DNA of 64,000 nt, taken from NCBI RefSeq assembly GCF_040115645.1, contig NC_089549.1:3906001-3970000 (forward strand). The letters run 5' to 3'. The DNA is from Euwallacea fornicatus (taxonomy: Eukaryota > Arthropoda > Insecta > Coleoptera > Curculionidae). The position numbers were made by a program, and so were the translations under genes. The notes under the pieces were generated by a model that saw only the letters and a program-made list of their open reading frames with translations, did no database searches and was not told the origin of the DNA. This document shows positions 11,890 through 25,234 of this stretch, piece by piece; the stretch's first letter is position 1; each line of letters starts with the position of its first letter.

Positions 11890-12860
11890 AACACTTACAG
11901 AAAAAAAGGAAAATATTGAATTATTTCTCAACATCCTTTGAAATTCATTTACTTTTCCTAGCGATGTTCTACGGCTTCTATATCCTGTTCGTAGTAAGAA
12001 GCTTCAAATATTGCAAAATTTGCATCAACCTCGGACTCCACCTTTCCATTATTGACAAATCTCTTTCCGCTGAGTCATTTTTTCAAATTTCGAAAACAAT
12101 CTGAGGAGGTTAAATCTGGCGAATAGGGTCAGTGAGACAAAGCTCGAAACCAAGTTGATTGATTTTGGCCGTGGACTAGTGCATTGTCTCGACGAAACAA
12201 GTTTTTTTCGCCGAATGCTGTCCCGTTTTCCTAATTTGTTCGCTCAAATATTGCAATAATTGTGTATAATATTTTCCGTTTATTGTTTTTCCTTTAGGGA
12301 GTTGGTCAATAAAAATTATCCCACGTACATCCTAAAAAACTGACGCAATCACCTCTTCTAGAGATGGAACGGTTTTCGCCTTCTTTAGAGCTGAATATGC
12401 TCTTTGAGTCTTTTGTTTTGACTGCTCTTTCGTCTAAGGTGTCAAATTATGGACCCATGGTTCATCAATGACTATGAATCGACACAACAACTCGGCTTTA
12501 TTGCTGCGAAACTCTCTGTGCAGCTTTCTCATATCCAATTTTCCGGTCAAAATGCGCTGCCCAATACTTTTTGAAATGCAGCACAGCTTTGTGGACTTTC
12601 ACCATAATTTCTCGAGTGGTCAAATCTGGAGTGTCATTGGGTCGACCACTGCAGAGTTCGTCTTGGCAGCTCGCACGACCGCGTATAAAATCTGCCATCT
12701 AATATTTTACAGTTGTTAACAAAGGACCAGTTTCCTTCAGAATAAAATCTAACGCCACTTTGGGATTGGATGAACTAAGACCTTTTGAATGAAAGTATTG
12801 AATCAGGTATCGACGAGCAATTTTTCCGAAGTTCACGAAATCTCTAAAGCGTTCACTAAA
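11890..12860 (-). pseudogene. mariner (DD34D) transposase pseudogene
   Basis: Minus strand, nearly whole length, with stops and frameshifts. N-terminus near 12860-12790: SERFRDFVNFGKIARRYLIQ. Then YFHSKGLSSS and YWMADFIRGRASCQDELCSG, the linker between the two HTH motifs that ends in the SGRP signature. The segment between SGRP and FDRKIG is shortened. Catalytic motif 1 is RFIVIDEPWVHNLTP (mariner VTIDETWVH). Next KKAKTVPSLEEVIASVF with Trp read as stop, then DVRGIIFIDQLPKGKTINGK. Motif 2 is RRDNALVHGQ and motif 3 PYSPDLTSSDC, placing it in the DD34D mariner family. The tail reads KRFVNNGKVESEVDANFA and SYYEQDIEAVEHR. All three Asp are still readable but in different frames, so it is dead. 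Confidence 0.88.
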
Positions 12861-13166
12861 AACTGCTTAAAAACAAACACAAATAAGCGTAACACAAACT
12901 TTCGACATAGGCTTTTTAAGGTTGCGTCTTTGCACAATATAGAAATATTTTTAACAAAAAAATCGATATCTATAATATATATCAAGCGGAAGTATTTCTA
13001 GAATTGTCCTCGCAATGAAATCACTTTGATACTTATTTTCGCGAATTAATTTTAAAAAAGTACCCGTAATAAAGGTGCAGCAGATTGAATTTTCAAAGAA
13101 ACTTCTGAAAAGCGTTGCACTGAACTATAATATACAAAAGTATATTATCTGTAATTTAATGATTTA

Positions 13167-14800
13167 TACGGGGTGTCCCATTTAAAGCTGTGAACGGTAC
13201 GTTGTATGAAAAAAAATTTATAAAAAAAGTTGTCTGATAAAAAGAGGGACATGTCATGAAGATAATGACTTTCAACTATAACGTCATTTGAAAATCATTT
13301 CAAGGGCAGCTTTTTTTTCAAACGGCAACCCTGTATTTTTTTACAGATCTTTGTAGATCCTCAAAAAAATTACTATCTTGTATTTGAAAAATGTTTTATT
13401 AGACGGTTTACTGTAGACTTATTCTATAGATTTTTGTCCTATTTTTTAGATAGTCCAAATGATAGCATTTTTTTTCTAAGAAAGTTTTGCAATGCATATT
13501 TTGTTTAAAACTCATAACAAACTTATTCGTTCCTTAAGTGCAACACATGAAAGCAATAAAATAGCAGTTCTTGCAAGTGTTGCCTTCGATGTCCATGTAA
13601 GTTGTCGTCAAATTGCTGCTGACTCAGGAATATCAGACAAGCGTCCAAAGAATTTTGAAGGTGAATAAATACCATTTTTACCACATTTCTTTACAGTAGG
13701 AACGCCATGGAACTGATTTTAAAAACTGAGCAAATTTTCGTAATTAGTCAAGGCAGCAATTAAATCAAAATGTAAATTTCTTTTCCGATGTTTTATTTCC
13801 AGACGAATCCACATTCACAAATCATGGTGCAGTAAATAGCCATAATCTGCATTTTTGGAGTGCTGTAAAACAATATTGGCTTAGAGAAGTTGAACATTAA
13901 AGACCATGGTCAATGAATGTATGGTGCGGTATTATTGGGGAACACTTAATTGGACCTTTCTTCATTGAAGGGAACTTGAATGAACAAATGTACCGCAATT
14001 TCTTACGTAACAATTTTCCAGAATTGTTAAAAAACGTTCCACTTGCGATTAGACGTGTGATGTGTAGTATCAGCATGACGACTGTCCAGTCCATTTTTCT
14101 AGAATGTCTCGTGAGGTTCTGGATGAAATGTATTCACATCGATGGACTGGACGAAGCGGTCTACTGAATTGGCCTCCTAAGTCGGCTGATCAGACCTCGC
14201 CAGATTTTTCATTTGTCCCTCTGGAATTTTTTTTAAGGACAACGTTTATGTAGAAGTACCGATAACTGCAAACGACATGAAAAGGAGAATTGAAAATGCG
14301 TGTCAATTGATCAATGGGGAAATGTTGCACAGAGTAAACAATTCTTTTCGAATAAGAGTTGAGACGTGTTTGAAGCAGGTTTTTTTATAGAAACAATTTT
14401 TTTTTAATTAGATAGATAACTTGTTATGAGTTTTAAACAGAATATGCATTTCAAAACGTTTCTATTTAAAAAAAATACAACAATTTCAACTATCACAAAA
14501 ATTGGATAAAAATCAAGGATAACTCTGCGCCAAAACGACTAACAAATAAAAATCTTCAAATAAAAGATATTCATTTTTTGAAGATCTACAAGGATCTGTA
14601 AAAAGAAATACGGGGTTGCCATTAAAAAAAAAATTAACCTTGAAATTACCTTAAAATGGCGTTTTCGATTAAAGTCACTATCTTCATGACATGTCCCCCT
14701 TTTTAGCGGACAACTTTTATTTGAAACGTTTTTTCATACAACGTACCGTTTTTGAGTAATCTTCAATCACAGCTTTAAATATTGTAGTACACCCTGCATA
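13167..14800 (+). mobile_element. 1.63-kb DNA transposon with about 350-bp TIRs
   Basis: The left end TA-CGGGGTGTCCC at 13167 pairs with the right end ACACCCTGCATA at 14789-14800. The arms remain alignable from 13167 to about 13517 and from 14424 to 14800. Shared words include ACGTTGTATGAAAAAA, ACATGTCATGAAGATA and TTTAAAACTCATAACAA. About 900 bp of transposase-derived sequence lies between. TIRs this long are unusual for Tc1/mariner relatives, which typically have tens of bp. Confidence 0.85.
13530..14385 (+). pseudogene. DDD transposase pseudogene inside long-TIR element
   Basis: Begins after the left TIR with ATHESNKIAVLASVAFDVHV, then SCRQIAADSGIS, an HTH-like segment. Catalytic motif 1 is DVLFPDESTFTNHG near 13795-13825. 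Next HNLHFWSAVKQYWLREVEH, then the open block from 13913: MNVWCGIIGEHLIGPFFIEG and EQMYRNFLRNNFPELLKNVP. After one frameshift, motif 2 is YQHDDCPVHFSR near 14065 and motif 3 NWPPKSADQTSPDF near 14170. Counting from the Asp of QHD to that of SPD leaves about 41 residues between them, a DD41D-like spacing. The tail includes NDMKRRIENACQLINGEMLH. All three Asp survive but frames are broken. No DUF4817-type N-terminal domain is visible. Confidence 0.85.
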
Positions 14801-17800
14801 ACTGCTTATACCAAAAAAAAATTAAAACTGCTTCTAAAAGACACTTTAAAAAGGGATATTCAATAATCTTTCTATGGGAGGTTTCAGACCATTACTGTCC
14901 AGCAATAGCTTCAACCAACCGAATTTCACATTAACGTTCTTTATTGGCCCATTCTTCCCGTAATTACCAAAGGAAAAGTGAAGAAAAACGTCAAAGCCAT
15001 TTCACTGCTGCCGTACCCCCCGAACCAAATGTAACCCAGCGTTGTTTTCAATAGCCGCCTTTGTTGGATCTGTCATCAATATCTCTTACCTTAAACAGTC
15101 AATAGAATCGAAGATCTTTCGGAAGAGATATTCGTTTATGGTAACAACGTCGAACCGATTAAAGAAGAAAAGACATGCAACCTCGCATTGGCATTTGAGA
15201 TAAAATCGACTAAAACTGCTGATAGATCTTGTTGATTTGCGACCGTACGTGGGGGTTAAATACCCGGCTACATGATCTTGGAACTAATAGAGATATTGCA
15301 CAGGAAGATGGCGCATGTTGATTGGTATCTTTACTGCCCATTCATGATCGCTTCCTATTGGTTTTTAATATAAATTCTTCACCACGTAGAATGATGATTC
15401 TATTAAGGTGCTCGATATCCGAGGAATGCGTCCAGAATTCAGCTTCATTCGCTGGACAACAAGCGGTTTTCAATGAGTGGTTGTTGCTGAATCATCACTA
15501 CTATCGCAAGTTCACGAACGTTTACCTGTCAATCATTGTTTAAGTTAACGTTACCACGACGCCGTTTGATTGCCCTCAATAGAGTGATTAATAATTTAGT
15601 TTCTTGAGTCATTAATTTGATGATGATTGAATGAAAACCACGAAGACAATTAGAATCTGACGTCGGACTAAAGGGTGCATTCATAATTATTCTGTCTCAT
15701 TGACTGCTATTGCAGGTAAAAAATATTTACCTTCGGACAAGGCAAATCACCATTCATGTATAATAGCGTAAACTAGTACACATTTTGTGGAATTATGTAA
15801 ATTATATTTTAATGTGGGCTTTTTTATTCATAAACTGCGATACCTTCAAAAGGAAATTTCCATTGATGACCAAAAACGGTAACGGTTCATTAAGATTTAG
15901 TCGCCATCGAATTAAGCCAAAAGGCTCTTAAAGGAACAAGAAAGTCCACTTATTGATTCCAGTTTCACCTATGACAAGCGCATTATTTATTATCTGTTGT
16001 GGTCACCTATCGATACACTTATGGGTATAAAAGGATTTATAGATTTTGCACAATCGTGCTGTATTAGTTTAATAATATTATGTAAGTTTACAATAAGAAT
16101 GAGTTTACATTGGGAATTAATTTGGTCGATTTCGTATCATTGAAATTTCACTCAACTAGTCGTATTGCGAAAACCACAAACAAGTTATAAGCAAATTAAG
16201 TTGAAGTGAAAAAGGGTCACAGTTCAAAGGATCAAACAGCGCCGATCTACATAGATCTAGATAGATCTTATCGGTTATCAAAGTACGATGTATCGAACTC
16301 TCAATTTTGATTTGTGTGAGCTCAAAACAATAGAATTATCGGTTGTTTACAAGGAAATACTGTAGAGCCGTGATTGTCTGACCTCATGGTATTGTTTCCA
16401 TCCGGAAAAATGTTTCTAATGAAAAATGGTAGAAGTCGGTCCCTTGTTGCTGTCTTTTAAGTTATAAATTTTACCGTCTTTCTTGAACTTGTTTGGTGAC
16501 AAATTGAGAATGCAACAGTATTGAAGAGAAATTTCATATTTTCCCACGAGATTAATAAAGGTTGATCATTAAAAAAAATCTCAGGTAGGCGTTCAATCAT
16601 CAGACGCATGTCTGAGATCAATTCTTCTATTAATCAGATGTTTGATGGTAAATAATTAATTGCCTAATCAACGCCCTACGTTTACGATTGTGGCCTACTG
16701 CCATGGTGTTTTAGTGCTCACCCGTTATAAATCCGCTTGTGCAATAATTACGATATTTTTGCAAGTGTAATAAATAATAATTGCTTCTGGCATGTCGATG
16801 GTTTTTTTCCCGTAATTATTCGAGTAATTAGATAATAACGTGCTAGAGCTATTAACTCTTTAGTAAATTGATTTTCTTTACCTTAACAGACACTCTTTCG
16901 TAAGAAAAAAATGCAGTATGTTTTGTTTGAAGATTAAAGTAGAACACCACATAACTTTTTCCCACATAAATTATTCATCAAAATCTTTACGGAATCGCCT
17001 TATTAGCAATTAGGCGCCCAAATTAAAACATTGCTAATCCCCTAACCATGATATACATAACGTTTTAGATTATCTGATAAGGAACATTCGTTAATCTCAA
17101 GGCAGCAATAAAACACTCACCTAATTTGTGATATCTGAAAAAGTAGATCACATTGGAATTTCGTCTTTTTCGTCGCGTCTAGACTAGAAATATCTCACAT
17201 CTACAATTTTTTAACAATAGTACATTTAAACTAGAACGAAACATTGTTGCTTATGTCGTCAGTATGTATTGTCTCCTGAAACTGATTTCTATTAATAGCA
17301 TATGAAGTTTGTAAGATAGGATCGAGTAAGGCTGCTTTTTAATTTGCTACACCCAATCACAATCAGTTGTTAGTTTGTATAATTTTTTATCTGTCTGGTA
17401 GATACAGGATATTTAAATAATAAATGTTGTGAAGCTTTGAATGTCACCGTAAGTGACTATAAATATCTGTAAATATCTGTAATCAAATAAAAATCAACGA
17501 GGCTATTTATGTCGCAGACGATGGTGGAGTAGATGGTAATCACAACCGAGGAGGTTGAACACTTATGTTTCAAATGTGGACGTTAAAAACCGCTATTTCA
17601 CCAGGAAAAGTTCCAGTGAACATTTTTTTTTTCATTATACAACTCTGAATGTTAAGCACTTTATAGTCAGTAAAGTGCACTTATAAGAGACCTTTCCCGT
17701 AAGTGCACGATGAAACGGTGTAAACGGTCGGGAAAACGCTGTACGCAATTTTAATTACGAACTAATTTCCATGGAAACGTTAAATACATCGATAGTATCT

Positions 17801-18647
17801 GTCAGATTGTGTGTGCTCATGAAAACTAGCTTAAGGTAATTGTTAATAATGCGTTAAACAATGTAACCCTAAAATGGACTCGAATCACAATTAGACAATT
17901 AATGGTCGAGAAAAACTTGATATATTAGTGTCCCTATGTCATTCCTTATGTCGAATATGGTAATTTATTAACAACTAATTGATGGATTGCTCCGTAGGTT
18001 TATTTTGCGTGTTTCAATAAAAAAATTTACTAGACACAGGAATTCTTCTCAAAATCTGATATGATATAGTTTGTAGTTTAGATCTTTGCATGCACAATTT
18101 AAGGTGAACATAACATTTGCCCATTGGCGACTCAAAAATTTTATATTTTTCGAATGAAATAAACTAAAGCTGATATAACAAAGGCAGATAAAGAATGAGG
18201 AAATGAAGAATTACAACTTTACGAAATATACACCAGAAAAATAAAATTAATATCACGAAAACTGTTTATAGTTATACGCAACACAATAAAATCATTAACA
18301 TATATTATCACACCTCCGATCGTGATAAATAACCAACTTAAAGACGTAAGTTCATACCACCATGTTTATTCAACCCCCATACACCCATTATCAATTTGCA
18401 CCCGTTAGTCTAATTTATGGAAGCCACGTATATTATATCTTTGTCTTGGTTATTTGAATATTACGTTCCCCCCACACACCCTAGACACGTTCATGCTACC
18501 TAATTCGATACACACGCAAAGATACAAACTACAAACTATACTTTAGTCGCTCACTCTATTTAAGGCTCGAGAAAAAACGATAGCAATTTTGTTGAAAAAT
18601 TTTATTAACCTTTAAGATATGGTAATAATAAAAACGAAAAAATTCTT
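14801..18647. other. Gene-free stretch with scattered short repeats
   Basis: No transposase motif, exon or RNA gene identified. An open frame at 15322-15543 is not recognisable. Minor items are a clustered AGATCT motif near 16242-16270, a directly repeated AAATATCTGT at about 17461-17480, and a small perfect hairpin at 17656-17678. Confidence 0.45.
17656..17678. other. Short perfect hairpin
   Basis: GCACTTTA and TAAAGTGC form an 8-bp stem around a 7-base loop. There is no T-run or neighbouring gene to suggest a role, and chance is a fair explanation. Confidence 0.25.
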
Positions 18648-19636
18648 TTAGTATCCTGTGTATGCTCCTTTCTCTTCCAATGCAGCCATCATCCGATCTG
18701 GTAGGGAGCCGCAAAGCCAACGAACATATTCTTGTGATGATTTATCTCACTCTTCTTGGAAAACTTTCATTTTTCTGTATTTTAAAACTGTCGACAATCT
18801 TTATAAACCGCCCTGGCAAGTTGCCCCTAGCCGTTTCCGATAATGTTGAAATCCAGCGACCTCGCCGGCCATTGCGGAACTTTATAATTTTTGTCTTTGA
18901 AAATTTTTTTTACCACTTTCGCGGTATGTATAGGGGAATGTCCTGCTGGAAAACAAAGTTTTTATGTGTTAGTGGTTCGGAATACTTTTTTAGCTGAGTA
19001 TTTATTAATTCTTAATAATGTCTGCCCTTGATTTTGCCAGAAACAAAAATATATCCGTTTTCTTGATATATCCAACGCCTTCCTATACCACGACCCTTCC
19101 TTCACGAACCTGCCTTTTCAAAAACACATTTCCTTCTTTTCGTTGGTCGTGATAATAGAATGCCCAACGATCAGGACCATCGGGGTTGAATTTTATTTCA
19201 TTTAAAAATAATATTTTTCTCCATTCCGCTTTCTAGTGAATATGGTCACGAGCTAACTGTTATCTATGTTCCTTATGACTATCACTAAACAGTGGAATCC
19301 ATTTCATTTTCTTTCTCTTAACATGTGTGGCACCATTAATAACTCTCCTTACACTTTTTATATTGGTTTGGATCCCAACTTTTTGTGCAATTTCACGAGC
19401 TGTTAGATTTAAATTTGAAGCAACTCTCAAAATTATACGTTTTTACCTGCAGGTCAAGACCGACGGCCTACTTGGTATTTCTTTGTTTCTATAGTCTTCC
19501 AGATTTTTAAGAAAGTTAAAAATAACTTTTCAACTCCTTCCTGTATTTTTGGAAATTTCAGAAATGGATAACTGGCGATGTTTCATTCTTAAAATTACAG
19601 CACCTTCGAAAAGTGTTAAATAACTTGCACGACCCA
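18648..19636 (-). pseudogene. Tc1-like transposase pseudogene, nearly complete, catalytic residues lost
   Basis: Start at the ATG complementary to 19634-19636 (MGRASYLTLFEGAVILRMKH); natural TAA at 18648-18650 after GAYTGY. About 330 codons, the family's normal length. Order: first HTH (RQLSISEISKNTGRS), linker SRPSVLT, second HTH (NLTAREIAQKVGIQTN), RRVINGATHVKRKKM, then AEWRKILFLNEIKFNPDGPD. Here the first catalytic Asp of the usual FSDE reads Asn. Motif 2, FVFQQD, keeps its Asp, followed by a small deletion and SPIHTAKVVKKIFKDKNYKV. Motif 3 is VPQWPARSLDFNIIGN, where the catalytic Glu of IIEN reads Gly, then a Trp-to-stop change. C-terminus: LCGSLPDRM. Double catalytic loss plus stops means inactive. 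No TIRs seen. Confidence 0.9.
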
Positions 19637-22565
19637 TTGGAGATTTTCAGTTTTACAACAGTAACAAAACTGAATACACTTATTTATTTACGTCACTGAA
19701 TTTTGGTAATAGTTATTTATAATATATACAATAAACGTGCTGTTTTTTGTCCCAAAATACAAATCCAATTTTAAACATCAGTTCTTCAACAAAAATAATG
19801 CTTAAATCAACACATCAACAATTGACAAAATAAAATAAAATAAAACGATAAAATCAACAAAATACCTTGGCATTTCAGTAAAGGAAAGGGTACATGTAAA
19901 TATATAAATACAAGCAATTAAAAACAGTACCATGGGCTACCTTTTTTCTCCGACCTTATCGTGATGTGTAATTATACTAGGTATAATAACTTTGGGGATG
20001 TTTTTTCAGAACTAAAAAATATTGGCCAAACATCAAAAGCAAACTATCGCAAGGAAAAAATATCTGACAATGCATCGTACCACCTCCTAAAGTACCGTTT
20101 TTCTTGTCTATTTGGTTATTGAGATCTGGTAGATATCAACAGGCGAGTAGACAAGAAACTTTAATACTTCGGAAATATTATTGAAGGTGCACGCGAAATA
20201 GCAACTGACCTGAAATTTGCTATTGTTGCGCCATTCGGTTTGGAACCGGATGGATTTCTCATAGCAAACCATTTAATGGATCTGAGCAAAATTATTCCTT
20301 TGCTTTTGCACTTACTTGTCTACTTCTTCTACTTCATTGATTGAGAGAAATAGTTCGTTGAAAAACTCCTCAGATATGATCGCCCCACGGGTTTGACATT
20401 TTAATCCCGCAAGCCGATTGCTTGCTTTAATTAATTGGATTCAGGATCGCAAGCTCTATAAATTACAAAAAGCATTTTGGTGTTGAGTTCTCGGATTTTA
20501 CAACAATATAATTATATTACATGTAATAAGTTTTTCTTTCTAATCAGATTTTATATTATCTCGGGGCACTTCTCTTCTCAATGCACGACTGTTATTACGA
20601 TTTGTCACGAAATTATTGTTTCCGTAACAGATTTAGTTTGAAGCTGCAAAAAGATTTAAATCGAGATTTGGCAATGACTTCGAACGAATTCGAAGGTATT
20701 TTAATTCCGACTTAAACGAAATATGTTTTATTAGCAAATAACATAAAATCAGATATAAAACGGTGTATGTAATGCATACGTAATGCGATTTTATTTGACT
20801 CATCCAATTACCTACTCTCTCGGCCATAAACTAAATCGTATCAGAAATTCTTACATTACGTACCTATTACATAAATAACTATCATATCATGTCAAAAATA
20901 TCCTTTTCTCTGCCTTACTTTGACCCGCACTGACCTGAAAGCATTTTTTCGCACTAGCAGCGATTCGGTGGAGAATTTTTCGCATGGAAAAGTAAAATGA
21001 AGTAACAATCAGTCCAGCTTTTTGAAAAATGGTATGAATAACCGGTTCATTCGTTTAGTAACCAGAGTAAACGATTTATTTATTCTTGACAGAAATTAGT
21101 CTTTTCCTGCTTGTACTTTTTACAAGACGTGAGCAGCTACAACTTCTTATTTTACGATGCCCACTACCCAATTTAAATTATTGGACCGCCTTAACGGATC
21201 TCTCTGACCCGACATCGAATATAATCATACGATTTTTTTTAACTTGACTTAATTTTTTTTCCAAATACCGATTGAAAAAAAAAATCAATACATATGTCAT
21301 TCAAAATTAAATACTTTTGGCCGAGGAAAACATTTTCACTAAAGTCATCGAGAAGCTTAACGTGTTAATTACACATATGGGTTTCAATTATGTTCTTACT
21401 CCACGTTTAATACTTACCAAAATTGACTTCCCCACTGATTTATTTCTGCTGGAGTTACCGCCTTAACTGCAAAAGAGTGAAAATTAATTAATAGTATCAG
21501 TTACCAAACTTGTATTTATCACTAAAGCCATGAACGATCTTCGTCAAGGTGCAGTTAGGGTTAATGTAGCATATATCCACGGAATACCTCTTGAGAAATT
21601 TATCGATGTCTGGTAGCAATTAAGAAAATGAATTGGGCATTATAATTAACAGCAGGATATAATAAAATGCGATCCAATACGGATATTAATTTCTTGAGTA
21701 ATAATTAGACTACAATAAATCGCCTGCACGATACTCTCGAAATACGGATTACGGCTCTGCCAGTTTCCTTGAGGTTTGAGTTATTGCCTGCCAAATTTAT
21801 TGAATATAATCATGAATATAATAGGCATAAAGATGCAAAATAGTGCATCGAATTACGAGAAACTTGATAACCTTATCCGACATTTTAAAGGAAATTGTTG
21901 TAGTATAAAGAATAGAGGCAAACAGGTGATTTGGTTGTGAAATGTAATAAATTCGCAGATATGCCGCATATAAATCGATAGACCTATGAAATAACTATGA
22001 TTAATAGTCAAATTTGTGGGTTCTATGACATAGCGAGACCAATCTAAAGAATTTTTAATCCTATTTTTGCATTATAGAAAAATTAATCAGAATATGAAGG
22101 TGACAGTTGAAATGTTATAAAGTTTGTCAACAGTAGGTTTGTGCGACATGCAGTCTTTGTTGTTGTTCCATAAATCTTGAAATAAGGAAATAATTAAATA
22201 ATTTTTAAGGCAATAAAACAGAAGTGCGAAAAATAAAGATGGTAGAAATATATTTTGACGATTTATGGGGTGTTATTTAAGAAATAGTAAAAAATGCTAA
22301 AGAGTAAAGTGTGAAGTACATTTGTTTCCCGCAAGTTCATTCAATTGTTAAATCTTAAAATCTCATTTTGATTCTTCCTATCTACACACAGTATAGACCG
22401 ATTAAATTCTACTGTCAATTGCTTGCATTAGATACTTTTTTCAGATTGTTCTATTCGCACTTTCCAATAATAACAATAATTAAGTCTAGTATTTTTGGTA
22501 AAATAATGCTTCATAATAGAATATCAAATCACCAGAGTTTCAGATTTTTTTTCTATCAACAGACT
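19637..22565. other. Gene-free AT-rich stretch
   Basis: No recognisable coding, RNA or element signature. Poly-T/poly-A runs lie near 21230-21285. A single GGGGTGTT near 22267 resembles an element end but has no partner that I can find. Confidence 0.45.
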
Positions 22566-22570
22566 ACCAA

Positions 22571-22810
22571 ATAGCATTTTTCAACAGGGTGATGCAAGGT
22601 CGTATACTGCGGACATTACTCGAAGGTACCTGGAACCAGCACAATTGGAAATGCCGCTTGGCCGGCACGGTCACCGGACCTATCACTTTTCGAACATTTT
22701 TGGGACATGACGGCCATCTACGAAGTTTACAGAGGTCTCCAAACAATTTGGTTGACCTACGAAATCACCTTGTGATAGCAATTGTACAAGGCGATGTCAC
22801 TCATTATTAA
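22571..22810 (+). pseudogene. Tc1-like transposase fragment
   Basis: The scrap opens with FQQGDARSYTADITRRYLE, matching the second catalytic motif FQQDNARPHTA. The catalytic Asp reads Gly. After a frameshift in a region corresponding to PWPARSPDL it continues as HFWDM-like sequence, then LRSLQRSPNNLVDLRNHLVI, the usual C-terminal helix region. Only about 80 codons remain. N-terminal domains and motif 1 are absent. No TIRs found. Confidence 0.7.
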
Positions 22811-24965
22811 CTTTTTAATTTCAAATGATGTTTTTCTTTACTGAAATTGATCATTTGATCTTCTATTATGAAGTATTATTTGGTTGAAATTGCAAGACTT
22901 AAGATCGTTACTTGTTATTATTGTGCATTTCATATGAAAGTGATTGTACATTTATTCGAATTCGAAGAAAATCACCATGTATCACATCAAGGCAAACAAC
23001 CCAAGAGCATGCGGCTCTTATGAAATAGATCTACTGCAGTCATGATTGAAATGGAAAAAGTAATGACATCCAGATCACTCAAACAATTCATTTTCCCTCT
23101 TCTACCTATTTAAAAAAATATATTATCTTCATCTGACTCCAGACAGAATCCTGATATCCTCAGAAAATCACCGGTGGTCTTTTGTGATTGCTATAAGATA
23201 CCAATTGAGTCTAAGAAATATCTCAAATTAATTGGTATTGTCAAACACGGTTTATAACAATTCATATCGCCTGACCGACGATATACCGAGAGTTAATTAA
23301 ATAAAGGCATACGTTTCTATTCAAACACCGCAGGTGAATTTAAATCAAAGCTCGGACTTAATAATTATAAATATTCATGGGTGGCCTTGCTGACCCCCTG
23401 TATAACTATTTTAATAAAAACCATAAAAAAGACATCCAGAAAACATTCACTTCTACGAGTATTTGTTTTGAGTTATGGTTATTACTCTGATAGGAATCCG
23501 TGATTCGTATTTTGCCTTTTATTGAAAAATATGGTTGATGATTGTAAATTATTATTAACATTACGCTCAAGTATTTATATGTTGTAAAACGCATCCGCGA
23601 CTTTAATATCAAACAGTTAAAGAGCAGCATTTTTATCACTGAGCTAAAGAGATGTTTTCTACATTTTCTGCTGAGAAGAAAGTTAAGTCGAGCTAAATGA
23701 AGGCGAAGAGATCATCAACACCCACTGGATTAAAAGCAGTTCCTTAGATAAATAGGTAAGATATACCTTCACCATTCCAAACTGAATTTAGAGATGAAAT
23801 CTGGTTATTGTATAAAATTGTTTACACGGTTTCCAGTAGTTATCTCCTCATACTAATCAGTTTTAGTTATACATAGAAATATGGTCAACTTTTGCTTCTG
23901 GTCACTTCGGCGTGAGGACATATTAGTACATTATATATTTCAGCAACTACCATTTCATGATATGATTCAGAACAAATGCAGGATATAAATCTTCTATTCT
24001 ACTGAGATTATTTTTGGCATAGTCAAAAGAATTAACATTGTGCTTTAAGTTTTTGATCCGTAATATGATCAAGAATCCAGGAATGCATTATCGCCCAAAG
24101 GTTAGCATACCATATTTATATCGTAGCTCGTCTGATATGGTAATTTTCAAGCTTCGAGAGCTTTCTTTGGCTTATCAGAAATCTGTTCATTTTTAATTTT
24201 ACCATAAATCCTTAAGAATCCCTAGCTATGTCCTCACGTGCATATTTACCTTCGCTATGAGTTTTCTGGTGAAGGTTACATTATGTGCCAGTAAAGAACT
24301 GTTTCTTGATAAAATAATAAATGGAGAAATTATTTCATTTGGATGATAAATAGCATGAAATTTTTGAGAATGATCAGTTTGCTGATCCTCCTCGCTACGC
24401 CTCTCCTTGAATATTGAGAATATAAGTAATTTCTCACATTTCTACCAAAATTATCTTCAGCTAAATCCGTGGTGTTAGATAGACATTAAATTACCAGAAC
24501 TGAAGAACTTTACTTTGGATAAATAATTTAGCACATGTGGTACGGTATGTCTTCTAATTTTGAAGAAATCTGATGCTTCAAACAATGCTTTTATATACTT
24601 AGAAATTTTTTAACCTTTTCTTCATGAACTTTCAATGGAGTTTTATTTGTGTGACTTATTTTCTTAACCGGCTAATTTATTGAATTTGATAAATATTCTC
24701 GTTATTAGTGAACCAATAGTTGAAATCATTCCACGATAATTCACATTTAATTCACATTAGCATAATCGCAAACCTCACACTGTAGCCTCGAAATTATCTT
24801 TAGGAAGTAATAACTAGAACCATATAAATACGAGATTCTAGTTATCTTTTAAATTAATATTAAGATTACCCTGTGGTGTTTTTTAGTATGATGCTGTCCT
24901 CTAATATACCTCATTAACAGCCTACCTACCGAGTTAAATATCTGCGCAATTAACGTGTTTCCTGA
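22811..24965. other. Gene-free stretch
   Basis: Nothing coding is recognisable. A lone element-end motif CCCCCTGTATAAC at 23394-23406 lacks an identified partner. A 77-codon minus-strand frame at 23406-23639 is low-complexity and unsupported. Confidence 0.45.
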
Positions 24966-25234
24966 TATACAGGGTGTTTCCTAAACATGCCACGCAACTT
25001 TAAAAGGGTATTCCTTTGTTCAATAGGAGAAAAAAATTCTTATTTGCATAAAACGGGAATTTATAACTATTGCGAATAGGGTAATTCTAAAAATGCCGCT
25101 TTTGTGTGCTTTGATTTTTTTCGATTTGTCTTCGTTTTGGGGATTGAAGTTAAATTATAAATTGTCGCACAATGACTAATTAAAATGAAATAAGTGAGTT
25201 GGCAGTTGCCATGTTTTTTAGGACACCCGGTATA
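24966..25234. mobile_element. MITE with TA-CAGGGTGT ends, about 270 bp
   Basis: The left end reads TATACAGGGTGTTTCCTAAA. The reverse complement of the right end reads TATACCGGGTGTCCTAAAAA, and both continue into ACATG. The TIRs are about 25 bp. The interior has no transposase sequence. It resembles the many short non-autonomous Tc1/mariner-type elements of insect genomes. Confidence 0.75.
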
